Assembly: GCA_965649825.1 (NCBI GenBank)
Contig: OZ287695.1
Coordinates: forward strand, 1,550,001 to 1,614,000
From: Penicillus capitatus
Lineage: Eukaryota > Chlorophyta
Reading direction: 5' to 3'
Length of the DNA: 64,000 nucleotides
Shown piece after piece: positions 23,195 through 34,369 of the stretch. Under the pieces are notes generated by a model that saw only the letters and a program-made list of their open reading frames with translations, was not told the DNA's origin and did not search any database. The first letter of the stretch is position 1; each line of letters starts with the position of its first letter. A program made the translations under genes and the position numbers.

Positions 23195-24655
23195 CTAACC
23201 ACCCACTCTTATCATGGCTCGGTTCTTCTTGTGCTTCAACTCGAACATTCCTGCATGCGCTGCCTTCTTTGTTTTGACGGCTCTGGAGATCAGTTGCATG
23301 AGCTCTAGATCGGTGGCGCCGTCTCGCATGGGATCACGTAGATTGAACTCGTTAGATTCGAAGAGACACACTTTGAGATGCCCATCTGCCATGAGACGCA
23401 ATCGATTGCAATCTCCACAGAAGGCGTGTGTCATTGATGTGATGAAGGAAACTGATCCCACGAATTCAGGGATCCGAAAATTCTTTGCCACCTCTCCTTT
23501 GGCATCGTCACATCGAACCAGTCCCTCAGGAAAAGATGCGATCACTCTCTCATACATTTCCCTGTATGTGACCTTAACCCAAAGAGTCAAGGCATCACTG
23601 AAAACGTGGAGATCGGTGTACGGGCTTACCATGGAAGAGCGTGACCATCGATTGCCATCGAATGGCATGTACTCAATGAATCGAACGTTGATTGGTCTAT
23701 CCCTTGTCATTTCAACAAAATGGGGGATCTCGTCTTCGTTCTGTCCTTTCATAACCACGACATTCACCTAGACGCAGTCCCCTGTTCACAGTGTCTGAGG
23801 CGCCATAGTGAAGGACGTGCTTTCAATGGACGGTATCCCATATCCACAGCTTTGTCGATGGCACTAAGGACACGTTTGATTCCGGCGCGTCGAGTGAAGG
23901 TCTCGAATCGATGCGGCTGGAGTGTGTCCAGACTGATATTGAGTGCATTCAATCCTGCAGCTTTTAAATCCGGCAGCTTCTTTTCGAGGACGATGCCGTT
24001 CGTTGTCATCCCCACGGTCTTGACACCGTCCATCGATGCCAGAGATCGCACGATGTCGACAATATCCGATCGAATGGTCGGCTCTCCTCCAGTCAAACGT
24101 ATCTTCTCGATGCCACAACGAACAAACAAACGTGCCTGTCCAGCAAACAGATTGAGAAGGCCACCAAGAGAATTGCGAGCACCAGTCGTTCAATCTCTCC
24201 TCTGCTGAGAAGCTTGGACGCAGGTGTTAGATCGACTCCTTCTGCTGGCATGCAATACTTACACCTCAGATTGCATCGCTCCGTTAGTGATATCCGGAGA
24301 TAGGTGTGCTTTCTCCTATGCATTCGAAGGCGAAAAGGTGTCTGTCTGTCTGTCGACTGGGAATGAGCTTCGACCTGAATGTGTCTGTCAGGACATCTTC
24401 TATCTTCAGTTGCTCGTGTGGCGCTGCCGGATGCAGGGCGGCATCAACAGACGCATGGACGGCGTTGTTTTTAAAGGCAGAATTGAATGCGGCACTATTG
24501 GCTCTGAGCATTTCGCCGAGGCGTCGTTCACGTTCCTTTTGGACATTCGTGTCTTCTGCGTTCCACCGAGGGATCGTCGCTTGTGTCGATAAGACGGTTT
24601 GCCATCGGAAAAGAAGAGTCGAATGCCTGACCAACTGACTTCGAAGAGGCATCAT
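23195..24655 (-). CDS. MOCS1A: GTP 3',8-cyclase MoaA/MOCS1A (molybdenum cofactor, step 1)
   Basis: Radical SAM enzyme that starts molybdopterin synthesis with MoaC. Seen: the first 4Fe-4S site CNLRCKYC, then [98 protein letters not shown] (second cluster site) and the catalytic C-terminal GG. An N-terminal extension rich in Arg, Gln and Ser suggests mitochondrial import. Introns join [29 protein letters not shown] and SSM-VTYREM; the third (23768-23820) must be GC-AG. No MoaC domain is fused. It lies tail-to-tail with DRC3, 46 bp apart. Confidence 0.93.
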
Positions 24656-25196
24656 TGGCAGGATACTCCCTGGTTTCGCGTCTTAGGCTACGGTTAGATT
24701 CGCAGTTTAAAGTGCATACGCGATCTTTTGGTAACGTCTTGAAGCAGTTTTTAAGAAAGACGACTACTTGATCGAGAAAAGCTCTAAAGGCCATTCGTCA
24801 ATGGACGGGGCAAGTTGCAGAAAAGGTAAAAGTGGTGTTGTATCATACGTGTCCTGTCACGTGGTGTTGCATCATACGTGTCCTGTCACGTCGCCCCGAT
24901 CGGAGCACAATTGCATCAGCCAAATGCAGAAAGGCTTGTATCCGGCACGCCAGAGAACAAGAATTTACTCACGCATGCATACTAGCTCTCGATTTTTCAC
25001 TCTCGATTCTTTCACTCCTGCTCAGTCAGCAAATCATCCACAGATCTTGAAGGCTGATGGATCATCATCTACTGAACTCATTTCATACGTTGGTTGATCT
25101 GCAGCTATAGACAAACAACATCGGGGTCTAACGAAGAGAGGCATATAGGTGGGCAGGGGGTGAGGTGATCACTATCGACTTGGGATATGGGTGATC
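24656..25196. other. Intergenic, MoaA upstream region
   Basis: 540 bp between the MoaA start and the distal copy of the UPRT terminal exon. It contains the 29 bp tandem repeat at 24832-24889. The ORFs here have no family match. Confidence 0.4.
24832..24889. repeat. 29 bp tandem repeat, two copies
   Basis: Two adjacent copies, 24832-24860 and 24861-24889, differing at one base. Each holds ACGTGTCCTGTCACGT, a near-palindrome with CACGT boxes. It sits about 180 bp upstream of the MoaA start, so it may be a regulatory element. Confidence 0.8.
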
Positions 25197-25294
25197 TCAT
25201 AGTTTTCGAGCATGTTGTGCCGCATTCTTCACGGCCGTGCTGTGTTCATCATCATCCCAGTCGCAGAAGTATCGATCACCGAATTCACCAAGCC
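25197..25294 (-). CDS. Duplicate/alternative terminal exon of the UCK-UPRT gene
   Basis: After an acceptor GCGTAG this exon reads [16 protein letters not shown] and ends 16 residues later at a TGA. It repeats the last coding exon at 25576-25613 ([12 protein letters not shown]) with a longer acidic tail. If spliced to the same donor, the intron would be about 430 nt, far above the local norm. Either an alternative 3' exon or a relic of exon duplication. Confidence 0.5.
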
Positions 25295-25575
25295 CTACGC
25301 ATGCACTACCACTGTCAACCATCCGATCACGAACGACGAAACAAGGCGGCATCAATAAAGAATTTTTAGCATGGAGGAGAAGCCTTGTCTATATTGCATA
25401 GCGTCCTCTTTCCAAGCTTGGACGAGGCAAAGCATAGCCTGAATGTCAGTTTTATCGCTGTGCAAGGAATGCATTAAGGGCATTGTTGCCAGTGGCACGT
25501 TCAAAAAGAAAAACAAGACTTCTTTAACATCCGAAATTAAAGGGGGATGTGTTTCAATCTCATCATCATTCAAGG

Positions 25576-27395
25576 CTACTCAGAAAAGTAGCGATCGCCA
25601 AACTCGCCAATCCCTAGCACAGAATGCATGGCAGTGAATGAAAGATGATACATCAGTCTTGTATAACAGAGCGTAGAGAACGAGGATGGCCAACAGATCT
25701 GAGAAAGCAGGAGAGCGATGGTCGGAGGATTACCTGGCACTACACGGAAATTCTCATCCACAGAATCGTCTATTTCAGTCGTTATCAGTTTAATGGCCGG
25801 AAAGTCTGTGCAGATCTTGTGGATCCCTTGAGGCGCGGCAATCAAATTCAGAAACAAAATCTTTGATTCTTCTACCCCCTTCTCTTTAAGAATCTATAGA
25901 TCGGATGTCCATCATTCCAGTGGAATCGATACAGGAGGAAGTGCTCACCTCTATGCACCGTGCTGCAGAATTCCCAGTTCCGAGAATAGGGTCCATAAGA
26001 AACACGTAACGCTCAGCAATATCCTTGGGGAGTTTTTCGTAGATGAGGTCGTAGTCCGTTCCATGCCTATCGTCAAGAAACAGTGTGTGAAGCAGGAGGA
26101 GAATGGAAGAAGGGATCACCGATGAGGTGCTTCTCGACTGCGACGCGTGTTTTCCGTATCCTGTCTATGCACCAATATCTTGCCAATTTTGACACTTTTG
26201 CAGCATGCTCGCAAGGCATTCTCCATGCTTTCTCCACTTCTGATCACGGATACGCCACAGAGTCTCTTGGCAAACTCGACACCGACATACGTCCTGCCCG
26301 TTGGTGTCGTGACAGCTTTCTCTTTGAATGGCAGATGACTCAATCCTGCTTCCACTAGCTGATACCACACAGGGGGGACACTTAGATGACGTGTTCTGTC
26401 TGCCAGGATGGATGTACCAATCGAATGAGTCTGTCAGAGTAGAAAACGAAGTCATTCTTGTCAGTCGTCTGGTCTCGAATAATAGTGTGTAAGCCCTTTG
26501 TTTGAAAATTGGACGGCATTATTTGAAGATTATGATAGATTCGACGGAGATCGTGTTGATTCAATTTCATACGAATATGCTCAGTGATCAAGTCAATCGC
26601 CACCACGTTATCTCCCCTACACCATCACGAGATCTCACTCTTCTCACATCGATATGTTTGTTTGTGCACCTCTGCCATGGGATGATGATGTCTGCGTATT
26701 TGCGACTGGGTGCGACGTACTGATCGAAAGAGGGCTTGACGAATTTAGTATATTGGGCAATCACATTATCCACGCATCTGCCTCGGAGAGAAACATCTCG
26801 TTGAATCCGTCGTGCCAAACGCACATCGTCATCCGTATCGACAAAGATCTTCATATTGAGCAACTCGCGAATCTCTGGAATATGCAAAATCAAGATGCCT
26901 TCGATGATGATCACATCCGCCGCTTCCACTCGACGTGTTTCGGCCGCACGTTGGTGCGTCTTGAAATCATAGACAGGAATATCCACAGATTTTCCATTCT
27001 GGACACAACACCCAACCATTGGCACGATTATGGAGCTCTGTACGCATTCTCAGTTCGTGACACGACGCACCTTGATGCTGTGGATGCAATCCTCGAGCGC
27101 CGAAATATCCAATGAACTCGGATCGTCGAAGTTATAATCTACGAGCGAGGGACCTGTAGGGAGAATCGAGGATGGGCCAACGACCTTGCACATTCTGCAG
27201 TTCTTTTTCAGTGAGGCCTCGGTAAAACGAGTCCTGTGATAGAATAACGACACACTGTTCGCGTAGACGCTGCATGATATAGTCGCAGACGGTTGTCTTC
27301 CCCGACGCCGTTCCTCCAGCAACCCCAATAACGAACGAATTCGCGTATAGGGGATGCGTCGTTCCGTTCTCTGCTTGGTGAGGTGGACCCATCAT
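25576..27395 (-). CDS. Bifunctional uridine-cytidine kinase / uracil phosphoribosyltransferase
   Basis: Pyrimidine salvage: an N-terminal uridine kinase and a C-terminal UPRT-like domain, the architecture of plant UKL proteins. Seen: P-loop [71 protein letters not shown], then the UPRT half with [42 protein letters not shown] and [13 protein letters not shown]. Eight short introns give in-phase joins. A run in the UPRT half ([12 protein letters not shown]) is an unusual insertion. The start at 27395 (MMGPPHQ) leaves 102 bp to eIF3f; the frame extends upstream only without ATG. A second possible last exon lies at 25197-25294. Confidence 0.9.
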
Positions 27396-27497
27396 GAAAC
27401 TCCACGGAGACAGACAGTGCTGACGCCCTAGGGAAAGTGACGATAGTGGGATGGACGTTCGAACCCACAGACGAATCTGAGACAGGGACAGGCACGG

Positions 27498-28687
27498 ATG
27501 CAAGATGAAACCGACAAAAGCAAATCCCTTAAACGGATTTGGACCACCTTACTCGAAACGTCGCCGGCTGATGTGACCAGACTTGTACAAAGCATGGCGA
27601 TTCCGTTGCATTTACAGCGCACGCAGGCAGGAGTCACGGTGAATGTGCATCCCGTTGTGCCACTTGTCGTCTGCGATGCTTATATCCGTCGCACGGGTCA
27701 CACGCGCGTTCTGGGAACGATCTTGGGGAGCGTGAGTGAGAACACGTATCATGTCACGAGCTGCTTTGTCGTTCCACACACGGAAACAAACAGTCAGGTC
27801 ACAGAAGAGGCAAAGAGGACTGCCCTTGGAACAATGGTTCGTTTTTAGGTATCCATCGACACAAGCCACCATCAGACATTGCTGGAACTGCATCTCAAAG
27901 TCTATCCCAAAGACACCGTTCTTGGATGGTGATACTAGCGGCATTGCGATGGGATCAATGAGAGATCGTGTCGTTCAGGTTCTCATCGAACCATTCGCTC
28001 CAAGAAGTGGACAGTCTCATTCAAGACTACTATGCGAATCACGTCTCCAATCCGGTAAGATACTACTCGAAGGCGACAAGGGCAGTTCATGATGTGCGTG
28101 GCAATGTAGATTCATCTGTCGGTAGATGCAAGCTTGGAGAGTGTTGAAGATATCCGTGTGACGGCGCATGTGTCGAGATCGCTGCAACTGAAAGGCCTTC
28201 ACGTGGCGACTGAATTTGTCGAAGTCAACTGCCGTGTGAAGATGGATCATGTCGAGAGCCTCGGACGTGCGTGATATCCACAGTCCCTTTCGCACACTGG
28301 TCATGCATTCTCTGTTCAGTGCACTTGCTCCAGAACAAAGTCGTCGAGAGAATCGCAACCGGTCCGCAGAATCTGCTTGACACGTTGAAGAGACTGACAG
28401 ATTTGGTCGGTGAGGCAGCCGACTATGTATCCTCCGTGGTGGTAAGTGTCACTGGATGATATGAGGAGTTGATGATGGATGGAATGCAGGATGGATCCAG
28501 AAAGGGCGATTCTGCAATTGGAAGATACCTGGCGGATACGCTTTCAGTCGTTCCTTTCTCTGACAAGGCCGCATTCGAAGCGCTCTTCCAAGATCGCCTA
28601 CAGGAGCTTGTCCTTGTCCTCTATCTCGCCAATTTGTCCAAATCACAAATTGCCATAGCCGACAGATTGGCTGCCAAGTCCGTATAG
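27498..28687 (+). CDS. EIF3F: Translation initiation factor eIF3 subunit f (MPN domain)
   Basis: Scaffold subunit of eIF3. Seen: [60 protein letters not shown], and the C-terminal helices [23 protein letters not shown] and [21 protein letters not shown]. The JAMM metalloprotease residues are absent, as expected for the non-catalytic f subunit. Five introns of about 50 nt are traced; the second joins [14 protein letters not shown]. The ATG at 27498 is close to the UCK-UPRT ATG on the other strand. Confidence 0.92.
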
Positions 28688-28998
28688 GGAACAGCATCTC
28701 TGTAATGGCGCTCAGATGACGCTGTGGACTTCACCCGTCGTCTGTCGGGTCCATCCACGCCATCCGATGCAAACGTCACATCACACCTCCCCTTTTCATT
28801 TCAAGCACTCTGCGGTTTGCGTTTTGTAAACGCCGCTGCCGTATTCGCGGATATTTGTCGACCATTCGTACCGCTGACGGATTCCCATTACCTTTTTCGG
28901 CGATAAACCTTATCGAACGGCTACACGTCGCCGCTCTCCCTTTCCCACAAACATCGATCGCGAACGGTCGTTTATCGCATTGAACGTAAACAAGGACG
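28688..28998. other. Intergenic
   Basis: 310 bp between eIF3f and the next gene on the same strand. It contains GTCACATC at about 28776. No gene is seen. Confidence 0.4.
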
Positions 28999-30304
28999 AT
29001 GGACGATATTTGGTCGGATTTCTATCATCGAGCTGGCGTCGTGATCCAAGGCTACGGCGCCATCGTTGTCTACTATGTAAAAGCACACAACAGTACGACA
29101 TGGAAGGAACTCGTCGGTGAAGATCATCGATGGACGGAGATCCAAGTGCTGCAACAAATCATGCAGCAGAAACAGAGCTTAGAGGCAGTTGGTGCCGATC
29201 CAGAGCTTCATGAATACGCCATGCAACTGCGACGCTTCTTCGTCAATGAGCCGGTCTCGACGGAGGAACGCATGAGATTCCATGCCGTGGCGACAACACT
29301 CGTGGATATGTTGCCCTTTGAAGATGTCTTTCCTCTGGATCTGAGCAAGAAACCTGACGATAGACTTCGTCAAATGCGCAATCTCTGTGGCATTTTTTAC
29401 AATCTCGCAAGCAGTCTAGATCTACCATTGCTCTGGTTTCGATACTATGCCAGAGAATACAAGAACACGGCGAAACAGTGTCAGCCATCGAAGAAAAGAG
29501 GACAGCCCGAGTGTTCAGGAACTGAAAGCAATATTTTGCATCAGCACCGCCATCATCACAGCAACGACAATGAGAACGTATCAGGTAGTTCAACCCCTTT
29601 CTGTGGTGCATGCATGATTCATAGATCGATTCATGTGCATAATTTCTGATGAGACTTGTTGTGCTCGCGTAGATGACTTGTACACACGCCACAAATTGCG
29701 CAGGAAGCTGACGAAGGTACAAACAGGCAACAAGGAGAAGGATGATGGAGATAGAAGATTAGCACGGCGAACAGATGAAACCCAAACATCTGCGTTGGAT
29801 GAAGCAGATGTCGAAGAAGCGGTAGGGTCTTCCCAACATGCGTTAAACAGCGAAGAACATTCTCTCGGTAGAACTGCCTGTCATATTGCTGAAAATGAAC
29901 ATTAGCTATTTAAACAGCAATGCGACGGACTATAATAACGAACAAGAACACTTGAAGAATAGACAGATCACTCGCGAGAAACGCCGAACACCATGCAACA
30001 ATACGGGTACACCACATCCAGAGTTGATTCCAATTCAAACGTCGCATCTCTATTGCAACCTCCTCACAAAAGGCAGAGATCTTGCATCTCTCTACAGGCA
30101 GACAGCTCGAGAAAGAGCAATCCATCATCATATGTGCCATATTCAAGTACGAGAGATCGAACAGAGATAGACGTTCTACTGCGCAAGACTGCATGTTACA
30201 TGAGAGACGATGACAGGCAGTCTGGTTCTGAGCGCTTTGCGAAAACATCGAAGCTCGCCCAACAAAGCTCTTTCTTGCAAATGCAGTTATTGATCGGAAG
30301 CTGA
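28999..30304 (+). CDS. Unrecognised protein, helical N-terminal domain and polar tail
   Basis: Not recognised. The first exon codes MDDIWSDFYHRAGVVIQGYG and then about 150 residues of regular amphipathic character (LRRFFVNEPVSTEERMRFH, LVDMLPFEDVFPLDL, FYNLASSLDLPLLWFRYY). A Lys/Arg/His/Asn-rich disordered tail follows, carrying basic clusters suggestive of nuclear localisation. An intron near 29586-29670 joins NVS-DDLYTRHKLRRK. The 3' exons between 29838 and 30304 are uncertain, since two frames remain plausible and the stop could be 29905. No enzyme motif is visible. Confidence 0.5.
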
Positions 30305-30779
30305 TACTTTTAAGCGATGAGATGGAACGGTTGGTGATGTCAAGGTATCATTGGAATTAGAAAGCAGGCGAAGGAAGATAGAGAGAGTGGGAGTCTTTTG
30401 GCCATTTGGGATTATGCATTCCATTCTCATCTGGTTGGGATCGAATGAAATTGGTCCGTTATAAGAATGTGTCACACTCGCCGCCTTGCCCCAATCGAAT
30501 GAACGCCCGGTCTATCACTCCCGCAAAAATTTGTTTGTTTGTTCAGCAAAGTTGGTGAGACTCGCAGAGTATATTATGCCCCCACGCAAACAACGCATTC
30601 CTTTGTCAGACAAAAGGGCACAAACATACAGATTCTATGAGAGTGCACAAGAGTTGTGCGCTTGGTCAGAAAGGCGTTTATTTGAGTAAACTCAAAAGTT
30701 CGTGAAATTATCTTTGACGGTCGTCAAAAGGACACATGACACAGGACTTTGTGTAAAAGAGAGAGAATGGTATAGATGT
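30305..30779. other. Convergent intergenic region
   Basis: About 475 bp between two converging genes. AT-rich; nothing recognised. Confidence 0.4.
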
Positions 30780-31536
30780 TTATGCTCGGGTTCGGCCATG
30801 GGCTCTGAGAGAGGTCAGGACAGTGGGTTGTTGGTAACGGGGAAGATTCCTTGCTTCTCTCAGCCAACCACTATCTGACACATCTGTTTCAGAACTCTCT
30901 TTCGAATGAGATCGCACGAGCGAGCTCGATGAATGGCGTCTTTCCAACACGACTCTGTCAAGGTCTGTTCTGTCAGAAGAGGAACCTCTGCGCAGCGACT
31001 CGATGAAGGGACCCATGGCCACATTCGACATCTGCAGGCGCTGCGGTTCGTCTTTTGGTGTCAACAGGTTGTTGCGATATGAGCCGGGTGGAACGCGTGG
31101 AGGTCGATTGAGTTTGTATTTCGCTCCAAGGGATTTTTCTGTCCATATTTCCCCATCAGAGAGCTAAACGAGAAGAGTGAGATTGTGTGACTTGCTGAGG
31201 ATTCCGTTGGTAGCATATAACGAGGAACATCTTCAACACAGCTGGATGATGCAGCTTTTTTCCGCCGAGTTGAAGGGGCCTCTTTCTTGACGTACTCCGA
31301 CTGTGCTTCCCCGAAAGAGGCCATCCTGTTTCCACAAGATGACCTCAGTCGCGTCGACATACAGGAGTTGTATATCTTCTCTCGCGTTTTCTGTGAGTCT
31401 ATGACTAAGGTCCGAAACTGGAACAGAGCAGAGAACGCACGTGTGACGAACTCTCCGTCGGTTGCATGTACGAAGGACGATTCTTGGCGTGTCCATATTT
31501 ACCGCCCGTGCCGCAGGTTTTCTTCTCTGCATTCAT
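30780..31536 (-). CDS. Unrecognised basic, Ser/Arg-rich protein
   Basis: Not recognised. Three exons give about 210 residues. The start at 31536 opens MNAEKKTCGTGGKYGHAKN; a 50 nt intron leads to KTREKIYNSCMSTRLRSSCG and SEYVKKEAPSTRRKK. A second intron leads to a conserved-looking patch DGEIWTEKSLGAKYKLNRPP followed by RVPPGSYRNNLLTPKDEPQR. The C-terminal third is Ser/Arg-rich (RRHSSSSLVRSHSKESS) and probably disordered and phosphorylated. No signal peptide or membrane segment. The middle intron borders are inferred from phase only. Confidence 0.5.
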
Positions 31537-32794
31537 CTTTGGCAGTTCTCGGACCGCTATGCCACACGCGTGTGTGTTTTCGCAGAAGTGTCTAGTAACA
31601 GAAAAGCTTCAGCAAAACCGCAAAGATGCTTGAAAACACAACGGCAGGAAAAACGCGAAGTTTTTTGGAACTTGGCAACCTCCGCATACGTTCGGTTGTC
31701 GGTGGATAAAAGTTTACCTGAGCTCGCGGGAATGTTCGTTGGAAGCAAAACTCGTGCAGTGACTCCACTGAAGCTATCGTGCACGAGGGCCGGCGCAACA
31801 CGCGCGAATCCGTGAGCAGCGAATGACAACCGTTGAGCCGTAGATCAGAACATGTATATTCTTAAATGTGACGATCTACGTGACGGGGTCGTGTTCACTA
31901 AAGGACATGTACTGGCCCCTTACGTGCAGAATGGAGTGGATCATACCGATGGCCTTTAGAGAAGAAGTCAAACACTATGTACGTGGGTGCTCCATCGCCC
32001 AATGTCTCACGAAGACTCCTAATCGCCTACAAAGCAAGCTGCTCAACTGCTCTGGCGTGTGACGACATTTTTCAAGAATTTGAGACGATGATACTCTGGA
32101 TTGATGATTCGGGTTCGGTGTCGTTTTTGTTGTTTTGATTACGAGTCCATTCTTTCTGGATCCGTTTGACAGGGTGTACTAATGGATGATGCTCTTCAAA
32201 GGAAGGTTCAAAGGAAGGCAAACTTCTGTACAGGGGACGATTGATTCTTCGCTCGTATTGGGTGTTTCAGACGTAGATCGACTTCCCTGTTCTGGGAATG
32301 ATGCACTGTTAAGCGCATTCTGAAAACGATATCCCATTTTGCTATGTTACACTAAATGATGGTGTGCTTGGTTAAAAACTTTGGAAGATCTGAATGCAGA
32401 ACGACGGCATCGATGGCCTCTAGGAAAACGGTGTCAGCTCGGTCACTCTGTGCGTAAACGTCCGTCACATCATGACCCTTGATTCAGTAGAGCTAACTTC
32501 TGCATCTGGACAGACTACTCTACAAAGAAACAGAAATATCCGAGGACGCGGCATACGGAGAGGCAATTACCGTTGAAGATAATTCGATCTGGAACAGACT
32601 GCCGAAGGCAGTCACGGAACACGTGTCCCCTATCCTTTTTTCCTTCACCATGCGCTCACGAGCTTTCCTCGCCAAAGCTGTGAACGGCACCGGCAGACAG
32701 ACAGCCGAGGTGTGAGATCAAATCCAACAGATAGAAGGCAAGGATCACATCGATCAACTTCCGTTCCAAATCTAATAAGGGTGCTGGTTGCATC
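31537..32794. other. Gene-poor region with repeat copy A
   Basis: About 1.25 kb without a supported gene. It contains the diverged repeat at about 31771-31922 and a GTCACATC motif at about 32465. A short frame at 32650 (MRSRAFLAKAVNG) could be an upstream exon of the LTD gene. Confidence 0.4.
31771..31922. repeat. Diverged ~160 bp repeat, copy A
   Basis: Direct-orientation partner of 34370-34531. Shared blocks in order: GAAGCTATCGT, GGCCGGCGCAA, CGCGAATCCG, AATGACA, CCGT, GTATATT, TTAAATGT and TCGTGT. No terminal inverted repeat or target duplication is obvious. Confidence 0.7.
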
Positions 32795-33261
32795 ATGTAC
32801 TTCAAGAGCTTTTCTGCCATCCCATCACGCAGCGCCTTTCTTCGTGGACATCGCGCTCTGCGTCTCGCGCCTCGGCCGATCAGCCGCGGCCGAACGCGCA
32901 AGCCTCCTCAGTCGATGTTCGGCTTCGGCAAGAAATCTCTGAGAACAGACTCCGAAGGTGCGGGTAATGGTTGACAGTCAAAAGCGCGATGACTATGGAT
33001 ACTGATGACGTCGAACAGTACTTCAACGACATGGGTATCCTTGCTGAAGACGGGACATACGATCGCATGCAAGCCTATCTGAATTCTGGATTGCACCTCG
33101 TCGACATCCTTCTGTTCTGGACATCCTCAGAAGGCGACGATCCCAAAGTCCAAGAGCTCCTCGATGCTGAAGCATCTGTCGAGACAAAAGATATGAAGGG
33201 CAATACGCCATTCGATCTGGCAGACAACGATTGCGTGCGAGAACGTATATCCAGTACATGA
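32795..33261 (+). CDS. LTD: LTD, LHCP translocation defect protein (plastid, ankyrin-type)
   Basis: Stromal adaptor that hands light-harvesting proteins from the import apparatus to cpSRP. The mature core is clear: DDVEQYFNDMGILAEDGTYDRM, LHLVDILLFW, DDPKVQELLDAEASVETKD and GNTPFDLAD. The N-terminus from 32795 (MYFKSFSAIPSRSAFLRGHR) lacks acids and is rich in Ser and Arg, like a transit peptide; a further upstream exon is possible. The segment MFGFGKKSLRTDSEGAG resembles plant LTD, yet the frame breaks after it. A GC-AG intron at 32928-32977 would fix the frame but remove this segment. It is the clearest evidence for a photosynthetic or plastid-bearing cell. Confidence 0.82.
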
Positions 33262-33407
33262 GCAGATACCGATTCCGAAATGTCGTACGATCGATCCATC
33301 GATCGATGTAAGATTCCGACACGTTCGCACATTCGCTTCCGCTCTTTTGCGCGTCCGTTCTCGCAGCGTATTGCGTTTTGTCCTCTTCCGTTCTGCACTC
33401 GGAGAGA

Positions 33408-33957
33408 TGTCGATGTTAGGAAAATTGCTTGTGGGTAGGCATCGACGTTCCATGAACTGATAGTCGTCGAACGGCTGTGTTCCGTAGCGGACGAAGCCGG
33501 ACCTGCGGCGCGAAAACTTTACGAAAACAGTGGCAAACTGATGGCAGGTCTTTTGCGCTGCTCTCCCTAAAGTGCGACCAAGACGCGTGTGTTTTAGTAC
33601 TGGTCCCTGCGGCGTACTTTACCGACCGCGTCTGCTTCTCCTGCATCTCTCGATTTGCCCAACCGACGGTTGCTTCTAGGGTGGGTCGATGCAGAAGGTG
33701 GTGGATCTCGCACTTGCCCCCGTCGTGGTGTACCATTCTCATGTCTCCATGAACTGCATCATCTCAGACTACGTGCCACCCGCTGTTCGAAGTCTGGCTC
33801 CACATCAAAGGAATACGCAGACGATGATACCCTTATATCTGTAGTGTTGTCAAGATGGGGCGTCTTCGGAGCAAGTGGCCTCTGTCTACTGGGTCTGACA
33901 AAGCTCGCCGTTAGCGGTCCGGGTCTCACAGGAGTCATCAAGAAACTATGGGAATGA
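33408..33957 (+). CDS. SDHD: Succinate dehydrogenase membrane anchor subunit D (CybS)
   Basis: Binds haem b and quinone in mitochondrial complex II. Four short exons give MSMLGKLLVADEAGPAARKLYENSG, then MAVLVPAAYFTDR, KVVDLALAPVVVYHSHVSM, NCIISDYVPPAVR and MLSRWGVFGASGLC. LPAAY-like VPAAYF, the haem/quinone region HSHVSMN-CIISDYV and the terminal VIKKLWE align with animal SDHD with equal spacing. Three membrane helices are predicted by eye. The introns are about 53, 50, 65 and 53 nt. The start at 33408 is the first ATG in the exon, though a mitochondrial presequence could lie further upstream. Confidence 0.75.
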
Positions 33958-34369
33958 AATCTTGTGGACGACCGCCTCTGTCGTCTGTAATGTGCTGCTG
34001 ACTTGAAAAGACGTTTAGATCCGCACTTCCACGTCTCCCTTCTTTGGTTCACGCAACCATGCATTTCGGAAACAAATCCAAAAGCCCTCCCTTTCTGCTG
34101 CGATTTACTTTCACTTGTCCGAAGATCTATGAGATTGGTAGACATGCATAACGACAAATCGAGTAGAAGGAGAAGGTCATGCAGAACAACAGACGTGCGT
34201 GAAAATGCATGAGGTGGAGGAACATGATCTTTCTCGGAAGTTGGCACGTGCTGCATCACCCACCTTCGGTTGACAGATAACCCAGATCCGTCACCTTACG
34301 TCATGCGACGCTTCAACGTCCACTTTTACGTGGGTCAACGAGGATCTGAACTTACGGGATATGTGCCGA

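Noticed and set aside
23214-23771. 185-codon plus-strand ORF over MoaA
   Set aside because: Exact antisense of the conserved MoaA C-terminal exons; no family match.
25352-25573. 73-codon ORF between the two UPRT terminal exons
   Set aside because: Its start overlaps the end of the proximal exon and it has no conserved motif; more likely intron or 3' UTR sequence.
32656-32901. Minus-strand ORF with hydrophobic helix over the LTD presequence
   Set aside because: Antisense to the LTD transit peptide exon; the LTD core is unmistakable and no minus-strand splice partner was found.
33759-34259. 166-codon minus-strand ORF
   Set aside because: Antisense to SDHD exon 4 and without family features.
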